From the NCBI GenBank assembly GCA_964557855.1, contig CAZLBP010000019.1, positions 5,012 to 69,011 on the forward strand: a stretch of DNA of 64,000 nt. The letters are read 5' to 3'. Position numbers and translations under genes: made by a program. This stretch comes from JAJRZL01 sp964557855 (GTDB taxonomy: Bacteria > Zixibacteria > MSB-5A5 > GN15 > FEB-12). The notes beneath the pieces are model-generated. The model saw only the letters and a program-made list of their open reading frames with translations. It was not told the DNA's origin and searched no databases. Below, piece after piece: positions 15,844 to 23,673 of this stretch. Position 1 is the first letter of the stretch; each line of letters starts with the position of its first letter.

Positions 15844-17184
15844 CTAGGTCTCGGTCAGGTTGTACTCTTTGATCTTCGCTCTGAGTGTATTACGATGAAT
15901 ACCAAGCACTTCAGCGGACTTATTAAAGTTCCAATCCAGTTGATCCAGACACAACTTTATGTGCCTCCTTTCAACTTCCTGCAACGAAATGAGCTCAGGT
16001 CTCGACGTCGTTGCAGGCTCGGCGGTCAGTCCGGAGAGGTCACTGCTCGAAATGGTGGGACTTTGACAGAGTACCACCGCCCTCTCTATGATATTCTCCA
16101 GCTCTCGCACGTTGCCGGGCCAGCTATATTGGGTCAGGATTTGGGCGGCCTTGTTGTCTATACCCTCAATCTCACGACCCGTCTTCTGACGGAATTTCTC
16201 CAGGAACCGATCCGCCAGGAGCAAGACGTCTCCCTGACGGTCCCTCAGGGGCGGCACATTGATTGTAATCACGTTCAACCGGTAATAAAGATCTTCTCGG
16301 AACTTGTCTTCAGCCACCAGACGCTGCAAATCTCGATTAGTCGCGGCGATGATTCTTATGTCCAGCGATATTTCTTTCACCGAACCCAGGCGCTGGATTT
16401 TTCTCTCTTCAAGTACCCGCAGAAGCTTGACCTGCATCGATAACGGCATTTCGGCAATTTCGTCCAGCAGGAGCGTGCCGCCATCGGCTAATTCAAACCG
16501 ACCCTGTTTGGCCTTGTCGGCCCCGGTGAAAGCGCCCTTCTCGTATCCGAAGAGTTCTGATTCCAGGAGATTCTCAGGAAAAGCTGCACAATTGATGGCC
16601 ACCAATCGGTGTTCCACCCGTCGCGACAGAGAGTGGATAGCCCTGGCTACGAGTTCCTTGCCTGTGCCCGATTCCCCCGTTATAAGTACGGTCGCTTCCC
16701 GAGGCGCCACTCGTGCAATGAGCTCTTTGACCTGTCGGATGCCTTCCGACTGGCCGATAAGTTCCGTTTCCGGAAAGGCCTCGGCCAGGCGTTCTTGCAT
16801 GACCGTGTGCTCCACAATCAACCTGTTTTGATCGGCGGCTTTCTTGAGTTTCAGGAGCAACTCGTCCAGATCTTCTATGGGTTTTGTCAAATAATCGAAT
16901 GCCCCGGCTTTCATGGCCTCGACGGCGGCTTCCACGGTTCCGTACGCCGTCAAAACGATGACCTGTATGAAGGGGTTGATTTCCCGGAGCTTCTGCAACA
17001 ATTCCCGTCCGGACATACCGGGCATTTTCATGTCGATCAAAGCTACCGGTGAAAAAAACTCGTGATACGCCTCCACAGCTTCTTCTCCGGTTGGACGGTC
17101 AAGCACCTCGAAACCGTTCTTAACCAAGAAGCCGCTCAGCAGTTTCCTCTGTGAAGACTCGTCGTCAACTACCAGCAGTTTCAT
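15844..17184 (-). CDS. Sigma-54-dependent response regulator, NtrC family
   Basis: It activates sigma-54 RNA polymerase after phosphorylation. The layout is full length (446): receiver 1-120 with phospho-acceptor Asp51 and Lys101; AAA+ domain with Walker A G-E-S-G-T-G-K-E (170-177), the sigma-54 contact loop G-A-F-T-G-A (217-222) and Walker B L-L-L-D-E-I-A; and a Fis-type helix-turn-helix at the end with N-K-S-A-E-V-L-G-I-H-R-N-T-L. No histidine kinase is adjacent. The NtrB-like kinase at 3130-4977 is a possible partner. Likely targets are the genes just downstream, which have a sigma-54-like promoter. Confidence 0.95.
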   Translation of the reverse strand: MKLLVVDDESSQRKLLSGFLVKNGFEVLDRPTGEEAVEAYHEFFSPVALIDMKMPGMSGRELLQKLREINPFIQVIVLTAYGTVEAAVEAMKAGAFDYLTKPIEDLDELLLKLKKAADQNRLIVEHTVMQERLAEAFPETELIGQSEGIRQVKELIARVAPREATVLITGESGTGKELVARAIHSLSRRVEHRLVAINCAAFPENLLESELFGYEKGAFTGADKAKQGRFELADGGTLLLDEIAEMPLSMQVKLLRVLEERKIQRLGSVKEISLDIRIIAATNRDLQRLVAEDKFREDLYYRLNVITINVPPLRDRQGDVLLLADRFLEKFRQKTGREIEGIDNKAAQILTQYSWPGNVRELENIIERAVVLCQSPTISSSDLSGLTAEPATTSRPELISLQEVERRHIKLCLDQLDWNFNKSAEVLGIHRNTLRAKIKEYNLTET

Positions 17185-17225
17185 ATGTCGGTTACTATAC
17201 GCCCCGGTCGTACGCTTAGCAAGTC

Positions 17226-17255
17226 AAACAAAAAACCCGCCGCGAAAGCGACGGG
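17226..17255 (-). terminator. Rho-independent terminator of the beta-barrel gene
   Basis: On the minus strand the stem CCCGTCGC/GCGGCGGG (one G-T pair) with loop TTTC at 17236-17255 is followed by TTTTTTGTTT. It lies 24 bp after the stop at 17279. Confidence 0.85.
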
Positions 17256-17278
17256 CTGGATGTCCGAATTGAAATCGG

Positions 17279-17953
17279 CTATTCGCCGGTGCCGAAAAGC
17301 AACCTGATACCGGCATGGAGATCGATAACACTGACGTTTTCACCGAAGCTGTAATCGCGATCCCGATAGGTAGCTTCGGTCTCATCCGAAAGCGCCGTGT
17401 GATAGTTAACTTCGATGAAAATCCCGCTATAGTCGGCGGTGTAGTAGAAGAGGCCGGCGCCGATTCCGAATGCTACCGATGGCTCGTAAGATACTTCCCG
17501 AAATCGATTGCGATCCGGATTGGCGACGAAGGTACTGAACTTGGGGTTTTCAAGACCGACATGTCCCTTAACATATGGAACGAAATATGACTCACCTTCG
17601 AACGTGTACTTGGCATACAGATTAGGATTGAAAAGACGATGATTGTGACTGGTCTCGTCTTCGGTATCAATCGAAAACTCGGTGTAGACAAAATTCGCGC
17701 CAAGAATGAACTTGGGTGTCACGAAATAACCGATATCTATCCCGATGTCCCAGCCCAGTTCGGCTCCACGGTCTTGAACATTGTTCAGTTCGGCGCCGGT
17801 CCGCCAGTCGGAGATGCCGCCGACCGGAACGCCGAGGCCACTGTAGACGACCAGTTCCAGAACATCGCGTTCGACATACTCATCCTGTGAAAAGACGGTT
17901 GAACCGGCGAACAAGAGAAGAAACATACCTGTCAGTGTTGACACATATTTCAT
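17279..17953 (-). CDS. Outer-membrane beta-barrel protein
   Basis: The 224 residues start with a signal peptide (cut near V-F-S-Q, about residue 22) and continue as alternating strands typical of the OmpW/OmpA-like eight-stranded barrel fold (I-G-Y-F-V-T-P-K-F-I-L-G-A-N-F, Y-A-K-Y-T-F, V-P-Y-V-K-G-H-V-G-L). The last strand ends V-I-D-L-H-A-G-I-R-L-L-F followed by G-T-G-E rather than ending on an aromatic. GAGG eight bases before the ATG supports the start. The gene stands alone with its own terminator and its own -10, and is divergent from the HIT gene. I cannot assign a ligand. Confidence 0.8.
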   Translation of the reverse strand: MKYVSTLTGMFLLLFAGSTVFSQDEYVERDVLELVVYSGLGVPVGGISDWRTGAELNNVQDRGAELGWDIGIDIGYFVTPKFILGANFVYTEFSIDTEDETSHNHRLFNPNLYAKYTFEGESYFVPYVKGHVGLENPKFSTFVANPDRNRFREVSYEPSVAFGIGAGLFYYTADYSGIFIEVNYHTALSDETEATYRDRDYSFGENVSVIDLHAGIRLLFGTGE

Positions 17954-17991
17954 TCAGTTAACCTCAACTATTCAAAAAGAACTTCGCTTCA

Positions 17992-17997
17992 ATTATA
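17992..17997 (-). promoter_or_regulatory. -10 element of the beta-barrel gene
   Basis: A perfect TATAAT on the minus strand, 38 bp before the ATG at 17953. No good -35 hexamer is found at 16-18 bp, which suggests an activator. The dyad at 18009-18040 occupies that position. Confidence 0.55.
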
Positions 17998-18008
17998 GAC
18001 GCACAAGT

Positions 18009-18040
18009 CGGCAGTAAGCGTTCAAAAAAACCTACTGCCG
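18009..18040. promoter_or_regulatory. Perfect 8-bp dyad upstream of the beta-barrel promoter
   Basis: CGGCAGTA (18009-18016) and TACTGCCG (18033-18040) are perfect inverted copies, 24 bp centre to centre, about two helical turns. They start 12 bp upstream of the -10 of the beta-barrel gene, where a -35 would lie. No T run follows on either strand, so it is more likely an operator than a terminator. Confidence 0.5.
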
Positions 18041-18167
18041 GATAATATTGGCGCAAATTAACATAGCAGTAACATCTTTGTCAACAGATTAAATCAGACA
18101 ATTTGCCACAATCGTCTTCTGCTTCCGCCGGATACGGTCGCCCTGGTTGCCGGACCGCTTTTAGCGC

Positions 18168-18195
18168 TTGAATCCGTAATCTGATTGCTTATACT
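18168..18195 (+). promoter_or_regulatory. Promoter of the HIT gene, transcript probably leaderless
   Basis: TTGAAT (18168-18173), 16 bp, then TATACT (18190-18195). The -10 ends eight bases before the ATG at 18204, so transcription would start at or next to the start codon. No ribosome site is present. Confidence 0.6.
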
Positions 18196-18203
18196 GTAGC
18201 GTT

Positions 18204-18533
18204 ATGGAGACTGTCTTCACACGAATTATCAACCGAGAAACGCCCGCCAAGATTTTCCACGATGACGACGAGGTGATCGTTATTGCCGATTACCGACCCC
18301 AGGCACCGGTACATCTACTTATCATACCCAAGCAGGTTACCAAGAACTTCTATGAGTCGCCGGCGGAACTGTTGTCGATGCTCAACGAGAAAGTCAAGAT
18401 GATTGCGGAGAGACTCAATCTAGAGGACCGCTTCAGAGTCGTCATAAACAACGGTTACCGTCAGGAAGTGGATCATCTGCACTACCACTTCATGTCGGAC
18501 CGGGGGGCGGAACGGCTCGCGTGGATCGATTAG
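18204..18533 (+). CDS. HIT-family nucleotide hydrolase/transferase
   Basis: HIT proteins hydrolyse nucleoside phosphoramidates or dinucleotides. The 109 residues are the usual HINT length. The catalytic histidine triad is in V-D-H-L-H-Y-H-F (about 93-100), and the conserved middle segment A-P-V-H-L-L-I-I-P-K-Q is present. The usual Gly-Gly-Arg after the triad is M-S-D-R-G-A here. The substrate cannot be told. It is a single gene with its own promoter and little or no leader. Confidence 0.9.
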   Translation: METVFTRIINRETPAKIFHDDDEVIVIADYRPQAPVHLLIIPKQVTKNFYESPAELLSMLNEKVKMIAERLNLEDRFRVVINNGYRQEVDHLHYHFMSDRGAERLAWID

Positions 18534-18741
18534 CAGAGACCATGGCCGCGGAATTCCGCTAGTCCTTCACGCTAAAGCTTGACTAACAGGGACAATGTTC
18601 ACATATTTGGGGAGAGTTCCTGATCGCGCACGGCGTGAGACAGAGGCCCGGTCCGGGTACACAAGCACTCAGGCAAGGCAGCGATACTGCTACTGATAAT
18701 TGGTTATACATAGCTAGGTTTCCTTAACGGTGGAGTTTATC

Positions 18742-19692
18742 ATGTCTGCCGAGCTTCGTAGAATTATCACAATTCTGGTCGGGGCCGTGATCGTAGTGGC
18801 ATCGTTCGTTTACCTGCATCCGGCTCAGGCACAATCGCCTGAATTGGTATTTCAAGTCGGCGACACCGTATGTGCCGGTCCTGACTTGCAGTACTCACTA
18901 GTTATTACCTTGAGCAATTTCGTGGACACCGTAGCGGGCTTTAAGTTCTGGCTGCAGTTTGACCGACCGGACCTGATTCAATTCCAGGGTTCGTTCGACA
19001 ACGCCGGAAGTCTCGCATCAGGTTGGGAGTTTCTTGAAGTCAGCAGCCTGGGGGGACAGAATCTTGACCTCCAAATGGTCGCGGTTGCAGATCAGCCGGG
19101 GGAACCGTCCGTGTCGGGAATCGCACCACAACAGGACGGCAGGCTGCTTTCGCTGCCTCTCCAGGTGTTGGATGTGCCCAATACGCTGGAGGATCGCACA
19201 GTCCGAGTTCTGGTGAACCGGCAGCCGGAACACTTTGTGTTTAGTCGACCGGATGGGAGCAGTATAGGTATCGACTACGATACGATCGTAGACACCAGTT
19301 ACTTTTTGTGTGTACAGGGAACAGACACATGTTTGATCTGGATCGAAATATCTGGTCCGCCAGCTGATTCAATAGCGATAGATACAATTATTCAGCCGAC
19401 AATCGACACCAACGCTGTCTTCATCTTTGATGGGGAAATCTATATCATTCGGACGTGTTGCAGTGGATTTCGTGGTAATGTTGACGGGGATGGTGTGGAT
19501 CAAATAACGGTCTCGGACCTGAGTTACCTGGTAGATTATCTGTTCAAAGCCGGACCTCAGCCGCCGTGCCCGGAGGAGGGGGATGTTGACGGCAGCGAAG
19601 GCGGTGGTCCGGATGTGGCGGATCTATCATATTTGGTTGACTATTTGTTCAGGAGTGGTCCCCAACCTCCGGATTGTCCTAACAACCCGTAA
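18742..19692 (+). CDS. Secreted protein with two C-terminal dockerin-like repeats
   Basis: A signal peptide (hydrophobic stretch ending A-Q-A-Q) is followed by a beta-rich domain (about 35-200) with the look of a cohesin-like or immunoglobulin-like fold (A-G-F-K-F-W-L-Q-F-D-R-P). A C-C-S-G-F-R-G-N-V-D-G-D-G motif then begins two repeats, each a calcium-type loop plus D-L-S-Y-L-V-D-Y-L-F and a G-P-Q-P-P spacer. Repeats of this kind are very common at the ends of exported proteins in Zixibacteria-like genomes, where they do not imply a cellulosome. I use the ATG at 18742 because GGTGGAG lies six bases before it; a GTG at 18730 overlaps that site. It appears to be a single gene, followed by a hairpin at 19704. 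Confidence 0.8.
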   Translation: MSAELRRIITILVGAVIVVASFVYLHPAQAQSPELVFQVGDTVCAGPDLQYSLVITLSNFVDTVAGFKFWLQFDRPDLIQFQGSFDNAGSLASGWEFLEVSSLGGQNLDLQMVAVADQPGEPSVSGIAPQQDGRLLSLPLQVLDVPNTLEDRTVRVLVNRQPEHFVFSRPDGSSIGIDYDTIVDTSYFLCVQGTDTCLIWIEISGPPADSIAIDTIIQPTIDTNAVFIFDGEIYIIRTCCSGFRGNVDGDGVDQITVSDLSYLVDYLFKAGPQPPCPEEGDVDGSEGGGPDVADLSYLVDYLFRSGPQPPDCPNNP

Positions 19693-19703
19693 GTATACCC
19701 GAA

Positions 19704-19729
19704 GCCGTCGGGCAGAGTCACCCGACGGC
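19704..19729 (+). terminator. Hairpin after the dockerin-repeat gene
   Basis: A perfect 9-bp stem GCCGTCGGG/CCCGACGGC with an eight-base loop, 11 bp after the stop. No T run follows, so it is either a weak terminator or an mRNA end-protecting hairpin. Confidence 0.5.
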
Positions 19730-19765
19730 ACATTGCAGATCGGCAGCAGGAAATCGGATTTTTGA

Positions 19766-19793
19766 TTGACATTTGCTAAGATTTAACTATCTT
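19766..19793 (+). promoter_or_regulatory. Candidate promoter of the rpsU operon
   Basis: A perfect TTGACA (19766-19771) is followed after 16 bp by TATCTT (19788-19793). It lies 80 bp before the rpsU start. A second possible -10, TATAGT, is at 19799-19804. Confidence 0.55.
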
Positions 19794-19812
19794 CCCGGTA
19801 TAGTGGTAGTGT

Positions 19813-19827
19813 GCCCAATAATTGGGC
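19813..19827 (+). promoter_or_regulatory. Short inverted repeat in the rpsU leader
   Basis: GCCCAA-TAA-TTGGGC, a perfect 6-bp stem with a three-base loop, in the untranslated leader 45 bp before the rpsU start. No T run follows. It might be an S21 autoregulatory structure or an mRNA stabiliser; neither is shown. Confidence 0.35.
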
Positions 19828-19872
19828 CTTGGTTAAATATTGTAATTAAACCGGTTAAGGAGGTGTTGCCAT

Positions 19873-20073
19873 TTGCCGGGCGTAAAGGTTCGTGACGACG
19901 AGTCATTCGAAAAAGCTCTGCGTCGTTTCAACAAGTTCTGCGAAAAGACAGGTGTGTTATCTGATATAAAGAAACATCAGCACTTCGAGAAGCCTTCCGA
20001 GGCTCGCAAGCGCAAAATGGCCGTTGCTCGCCGCAAAATGAGACGGCTGAAACGGCTTGAACAAGAACGCTAG
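19873..20073 (+). CDS. rpsU: 30S ribosomal protein S21
   Basis: S21 is a small basic 30S protein that helps initiation near the anti-Shine-Dalgarno region. The 66 residues have the family pattern F-E-K-A-L-R-R-F-N-K-F-C-E-K-T-G near the start, then basic helices rich in K-R-K-M-A-V-A-R-R-K. The start is TTG: AAGGAGGT lies eight bases before it and no ATG or GTG is available in frame. A rare start codon on a ribosomal protein is notable. It is the first gene of rpsU-yqeY-cvpA, and rpsU-yqeY is a conserved pair. Confidence 0.95.
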   Translation: MPGVKVRDDESFEKALRRFNKFCEKTGVLSDIKKHQHFEKPSEARKRKMAVARRKMRRLKRLEQER

Positions 20074-20074
20074 A

Positions 20075-20521
20075 ATGAATCGACTTGAACAGATAGATCA
20101 AGACTTGATAGAGGCCCTGAAAGCACGAAAGCAGGAAAAAGTTACGGTGCTTCGGGGCCTTAAATCTGACCTGAAGTACCGTCGTATCGATAAAGGCGAC
20201 GATCTAACGAATGAAGATGTAATTGCGGTTTTGTCCGGCGCGGCCAAGAAGTGTCGTGAATCTCTGCATGAGTACGAGAAGGCCGGCCGCAAAGATTTGA
20301 TTGAAAAGTCCAGGCTTGAACTCGACATCATTTCGAATTACCTCCCCAAACAGCTCTCTGAAGACGAATTGCGAGAAATCGTACAAGCCGCCATTGATGA
20401 GACCGGCGCCAACTCCCCGCAACAGATAGGTCTCGTAATGAAGGTTGTCATGCCCAAAATCAAGGGTCAGGCGGACGGGAAACTCGTCAATAAATTGGCT
20501 TCGGAATTACTTGCGCAATAA
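20075..20521 (+). CDS. yqeY: GatB/YqeY domain protein
   Basis: The 148-residue protein matches the YqeY family, which resembles the tRNA-binding tail of GatB. Its exact role is uncertain; a tRNA or translation link is inferred from the fold and from its constant position after rpsU. Visible family marks are the start D-Q-D-L-I-E-A-L-K-A-R, L-R-G-L-K-S-D-L-K-Y, a helical core with Y-L-P-K-Q-L-S-E-D-E-L, and the end G-L-V-M-K-V-V-M-P-K-I-K-G-Q-A-D-G-K-L-V-N. The ATG at 20075 is one base after the rpsU stop; a frame running further upstream overlaps rpsU and is unlikely to be used. Confidence 0.93.
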   Translation: MNRLEQIDQDLIEALKARKQEKVTVLRGLKSDLKYRRIDKGDDLTNEDVIAVLSGAAKKCRESLHEYEKAGRKDLIEKSRLELDIISNYLPKQLSEDELREIVQAAIDETGANSPQQIGLVMKVVMPKIKGQADGKLVNKLASELLAQ

Positions 20522-20581
20522 TTTAAAAAAGTCCTACCTTTTCAGAAGAAAACACAGAATCCGAGACAGGAGCGGTTGTGG

Positions 20582-21217
20582 ATGAATTGGGTTGATGGGA
20601 TTCTACTGGTAATGTTGTTGGCGATGGTGATTGTCGGCTCCAAGAAAGGGATGATTCGGGAGCTCACGGCGTTTATCATCTTCTTTGTCGCCATCATCGT
20701 TTCGGTCAACTATGTAGACCGGTTCGCCGTCTGGGTTGCACGGAATACAGGTGGGTCGCCCCTATTGTCTGCCTTTCTGTCCTTTGCCGTGTTACTGGCG
20801 TTGTGTTATGTGGTATTCAAGCTCCTTGGCCTTCTCTTCTACAAAGTAGCTCAGATCAAGTCAAGCGGCAAGCGAGACCAGATGGGAGGCGCCCTGGTCG
20901 GCTTCCTGCGCGGCTGGGTACTGATCGGCTTCATAACGTTTATGGCGTTTCTTCTGCCCCTGCCGCAGGCATTCTATACGTCGTTTGAAACATCATTCTT
21001 CGGCCCGGTTGTGGCCAAGACAGTGCCCCTTATGTTTGAAACGACCGCCCCCATTCATCCGGAGAACAGAGACTTCATCGACAAAATCGAAACGACTCTG
21101 CTTCTGACACAGTCGCAGAACGGCGGCCACGACATTTCAGACGAAGATCGCAAGGCAGTGCTGCAGGTCATGAACCAGATGAGAAAGTTCTTCAAGACGG
21201 GGCTGGACGGCACCTAG
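20582..21217 (+). CDS. CvpA-family membrane protein
   Basis: The 211 residues contain about four hydrophobic helices in the first 140 residues and the CvpA opening pattern N-W-V-D-G-I-L-L-V-M-L-L-x-x-x-x-x-G-x-K-K-G-x-x-R-E-L. CvpA proteins were linked to colicin V production and to envelope fitness; the biochemical role is unclear. I choose the ATG at 20582 because GGAG lies nine bases before it. The TTG at 20576 is only three bases after that site. The C-terminal 60 residues are soluble. It precedes the terminator at 21259, so it may end the rpsU transcript. Confidence 0.85.
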   Translation: MNWVDGILLVMLLAMVIVGSKKGMIRELTAFIIFFVAIIVSVNYVDRFAVWVARNTGGSPLLSAFLSFAVLLALCYVVFKLLGLLFYKVAQIKSSGKRDQMGGALVGFLRGWVLIGFITFMAFLLPLPQAFYTSFETSFFGPVVAKTVPLMFETTAPIHPENRDFIDKIETTLLLTQSQNGGHDISDEDRKAVLQVMNQMRKFFKTGLDGT

Positions 21218-21258
21218 ATCGATTTGATTTTGATTTCCAATTCGTAGCCTTATATTGT

Positions 21259-21286
21259 GGCCGACCACTGGGTCGGCCTTTATTTT
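21259..21286 (+). terminator. Rho-independent terminator or attenuator between cvpA and mutS2
   Basis: A perfect 8-bp stem GGCCGACC/GGTCGGCC with loop ACTG (21259-21278) is followed by TTTATTTT. It ends 27 bp before the mutS2 ATG. A possible -10 TATATT lies just before it at 21251-21256, so a short transcript that ends here is conceivable. Confidence 0.8.
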
Positions 21287-21313
21287 GGCGGCAAACTGAC
21301 GGTTAACAGTACC

Positions 21314-23671
21314 ATGTTCGATCAGCATACACTAGAAGTTCTGGAGTTTCCAAAGATTATATCTTTGATATCAGGGAAATGCCGAACTCCGTACGGCAAA
21401 GAGATCGTGAAATGGCTAGCACCGCTCGAGGATGTCAGTGAAATCCGCCGCCGGGGTACGGAAATATCCCAGATGAAGGATATTATCGAGTTCGGCCCGG
21501 CTTTTCCCCTGGCGCGGCTGGAAAATGCGCGTGAACTTCTGAAACGTGCGGAGGTCGAAAACGTCTTTCTGGAACCACAAGAGATTTTGACTGTAGTTGA
21601 ACTGGTCGAAGTCTCAATCGAGATTCATGAATACGATGAAGAAAACCGCGAGAAGTTTCCTGCTATCGCCGAGTACATTACCGAAGTACGGGCCTTTCCC
21701 GAACTAAGGAAAGAAATCCGTCGGGCGATCGATGAAGACGGTGAAATTCGGGACAATGCCTCTCAGGAACTGAAGAAGATTCGCAACTCGCTGGCCGAGA
21801 ACAAACGTCGCATTCTTCAACACCTGGAACGTATTCAGGCCGGACAGACCAGACAACCCGGTATGCAGGATGATGTTGTCACCATGCGCAACGGCCGCTA
21901 CGTAATCTCGGTTCCGTCCAATCGCTACCAGGCGAATATGGGGATATTACACGATCGCAGTCAGACCGGTATGACTCTGTACGTGGAACCTCAGGAGACG
22001 GTAGAAATGAACAACCGCATCAATATGCTCAAGCAGGAGGAGCGGTTGGAGATTGATCGTATCCTTCGGGCTATTACGGGTGAAATTGGCCGACGTTCAG
22101 AGGCGTTGCTGGAGAACACTCGTTTGATCGGCAAGCTCGACGCGGCCTACGCCTGCGCGCAGTTGTCGCGAAGAATACACGGCAATCAGCCGTTGACAGG
22201 TGAACAAGCTTCTCTGGACCTCAAGGAGGCACGCCATCCGTTGCTGATAACACAGTCGGATCAGATCGACCGAGTCGTGGCCAGCAGTATCGCCATAGAC
22301 GGATCTCGTCAAGTCATCCTCATCACCGGACCGAACACCGGCGGCAAGACGATTCTGCTTAAGACCGTTGGGCTGGCGGTGGCCATGTTTCAGTCGGGAC
22401 TGCATATCGCGGCGGGCGACCAGTCATCGATCGGCTTGTTCGAAGACGTGTTGGCTGACATCGGCGATGAACAGTCGATTGAATTATCATTGTCCACCTT
22501 TTCATCACATATGACCAACATTGTCCGGGGTGTTAGACAAGCCTCAGAGAACACATTGCTCCTCTTCGATGAAATAGGAGCCGGTACCGATCCTAAGGAG
22601 GGCGCCGCTTTGGCGGAAGCGGTTATCCTTGAAGGAATCAGAAAGGGGGCGCGAATTCTGGCCACTACCCACTATTCCCAGTTGAAAACCCTGGCTACGG
22701 AACACGCCGAGATCGAAAACGCATCGCTCGAGTTTAATCGCAAGACACTGCAGCCCACGTACAAGCTTCAAGTAGGTATTCCCGGATCTTCGTATGCAGT
22801 GGAGATAGCCGGGCGACTGGGCCTGGACCCGGCAGTCTGTCGTCACGCGGCTCGACTGGTCGGCAGCGGGGAAAGATCCTTAAGCGGCCTTATCTCTTCG
22901 CTGGAAAGTGAGCTGGCAACGGTTCGCCGAGACGGAACCGAACTCTCGGAGAGATTGGAAAGAGTCCGGGAGCTGGAAGAATACTATGAGCGGGAAAACA
23001 AGAAGCTCGAAACCGCTGTGGAATCCGAGAAAAAGAAGAGTCTTGAGGACACCCAGACATTTCTGGATGAAACGAGACGGGAGATAGAGAACCTCGTCGC
23101 TGAGATACGCAAATCAAAGGCGAAACCTGAAGCTGTGAAGCGGTTTCATCGCAGTCTGCATGAGAAGCAGGGCCGACTCAATAAGATGAAAAACCGACTG
23201 GAAGACACACCGGTCGAGCCGACGAGTTTTACTGTCGGCGATTCGGTTGAGATACTCTCCCTTGGACAACAAGGCGAAATCACGGATCTGATCAGCCAGG
23301 AACGAGTCCGGGTAAAAGTGGGCAACATTTTCACGACTGTAGAGCGGCGCAACCTCCGCAAGACGGAGGGTTTGTCCTCCGGCAAGCCAAAGGTGACGGT
23401 CTCCGGTCCGTCACTGGGCGGCGGTATTTCACCGGAGATCCACTTACGGGGGATGACCGGGGAAGAGGCGGTCGAGGCACTCGACAAGTACCTGGACCAG
23501 GCCGTGCTGTCCGGCCTGAAACAGGTATACGTCGTCCACGGCAAAGGAACCGGGGCGCTGCGAAAGGTTCTTTCTACTTTCCTTCGGGGCCGCCCTGATG
23601 TGGAGTCAATCAGGCTGGGCGACTGGAACGAAGGCGGCGCGGGAGTCACGATAGTCAAGCTGATGTCCTGA
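21314..23671 (+). CDS. mutS2: MutS2, Smr-domain MutS homologue
   Basis: MutS2 acts on collided ribosomes and on recombination structures rather than in mismatch repair. The 785 residues hold the core and clamp helices, the ATPase with Walker A G-P-N-T-G-G-K-T, the D-E-I-G-A-G-T-D-P signature, S-T-F-S-S-H-M and T-T-H-Y. A long charged coiled coil (about 520-640), a KOW-like barrel, and a C-terminal Smr nuclease-like domain with L-R-G-M-T-G-E-E-A and V-V-H-G-K-G-T-G-A-L-R follow. I start at the ATG at 21314 (M-F-D-Q-H-T-L-E-V-L-E-F, the normal family start). A frame extending to 21257 would translate the terminator hairpin. dnaG follows by two bases. Confidence 0.96.
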   Translation: MFDQHTLEVLEFPKIISLISGKCRTPYGKEIVKWLAPLEDVSEIRRRGTEISQMKDIIEFGPAFPLARLENARELLKRAEVENVFLEPQEILTVVELVEVSIEIHEYDEENREKFPAIAEYITEVRAFPELRKEIRRAIDEDGEIRDNASQELKKIRNSLAENKRRILQHLERIQAGQTRQPGMQDDVVTMRNGRYVISVPSNRYQANMGILHDRSQTGMTLYVEPQETVEMNNRINMLKQEERLEIDRILRAITGEIGRRSEALLENTRLIGKLDAAYACAQLSRRIHGNQPLTGEQASLDLKEARHPLLITQSDQIDRVVASSIAIDGSRQVILITGPNTGGKTILLKTVGLAVAMFQSGLHIAAGDQSSIGLFEDVLADIGDEQSIELSLSTFSSHMTNIVRGVRQASENTLLLFDEIGAGTDPKEGAALAEAVILEGIRKGARILATTHYSQLKTLATEHAEIENASLEFNRKTLQPTYKLQVGIPGSSYAVEIAGRLGLDPAVCRHAARLVGSGERSLSGLISSLESELATVRRDGTELSERLERVRELEEYYERENKKLETAVESEKKKSLEDTQTFLDETRREIENLVAEIRKSKAKPEAVKRFHRSLHEKQGRLNKMKNRLEDTPVEPTSFTVGDSVEILSLGQQGEITDLISQERVRVKVGNIFTTVERRNLRKTEGLSSGKPKVTVSGPSLGGGISPEIHLRGMTGEEAVEALDKYLDQAVLSGLKQVYVVHGKGTGALRKVLSTFLRGRPDVESIRLGDWNEGGAGVTIVKLMS

Positions 23672-23673
23672 GT

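Noticed and set aside
19480..19680. Duplicated DNA that might be a repeat element
   Set aside because: It is the two dockerin-like repeats within one coding frame.
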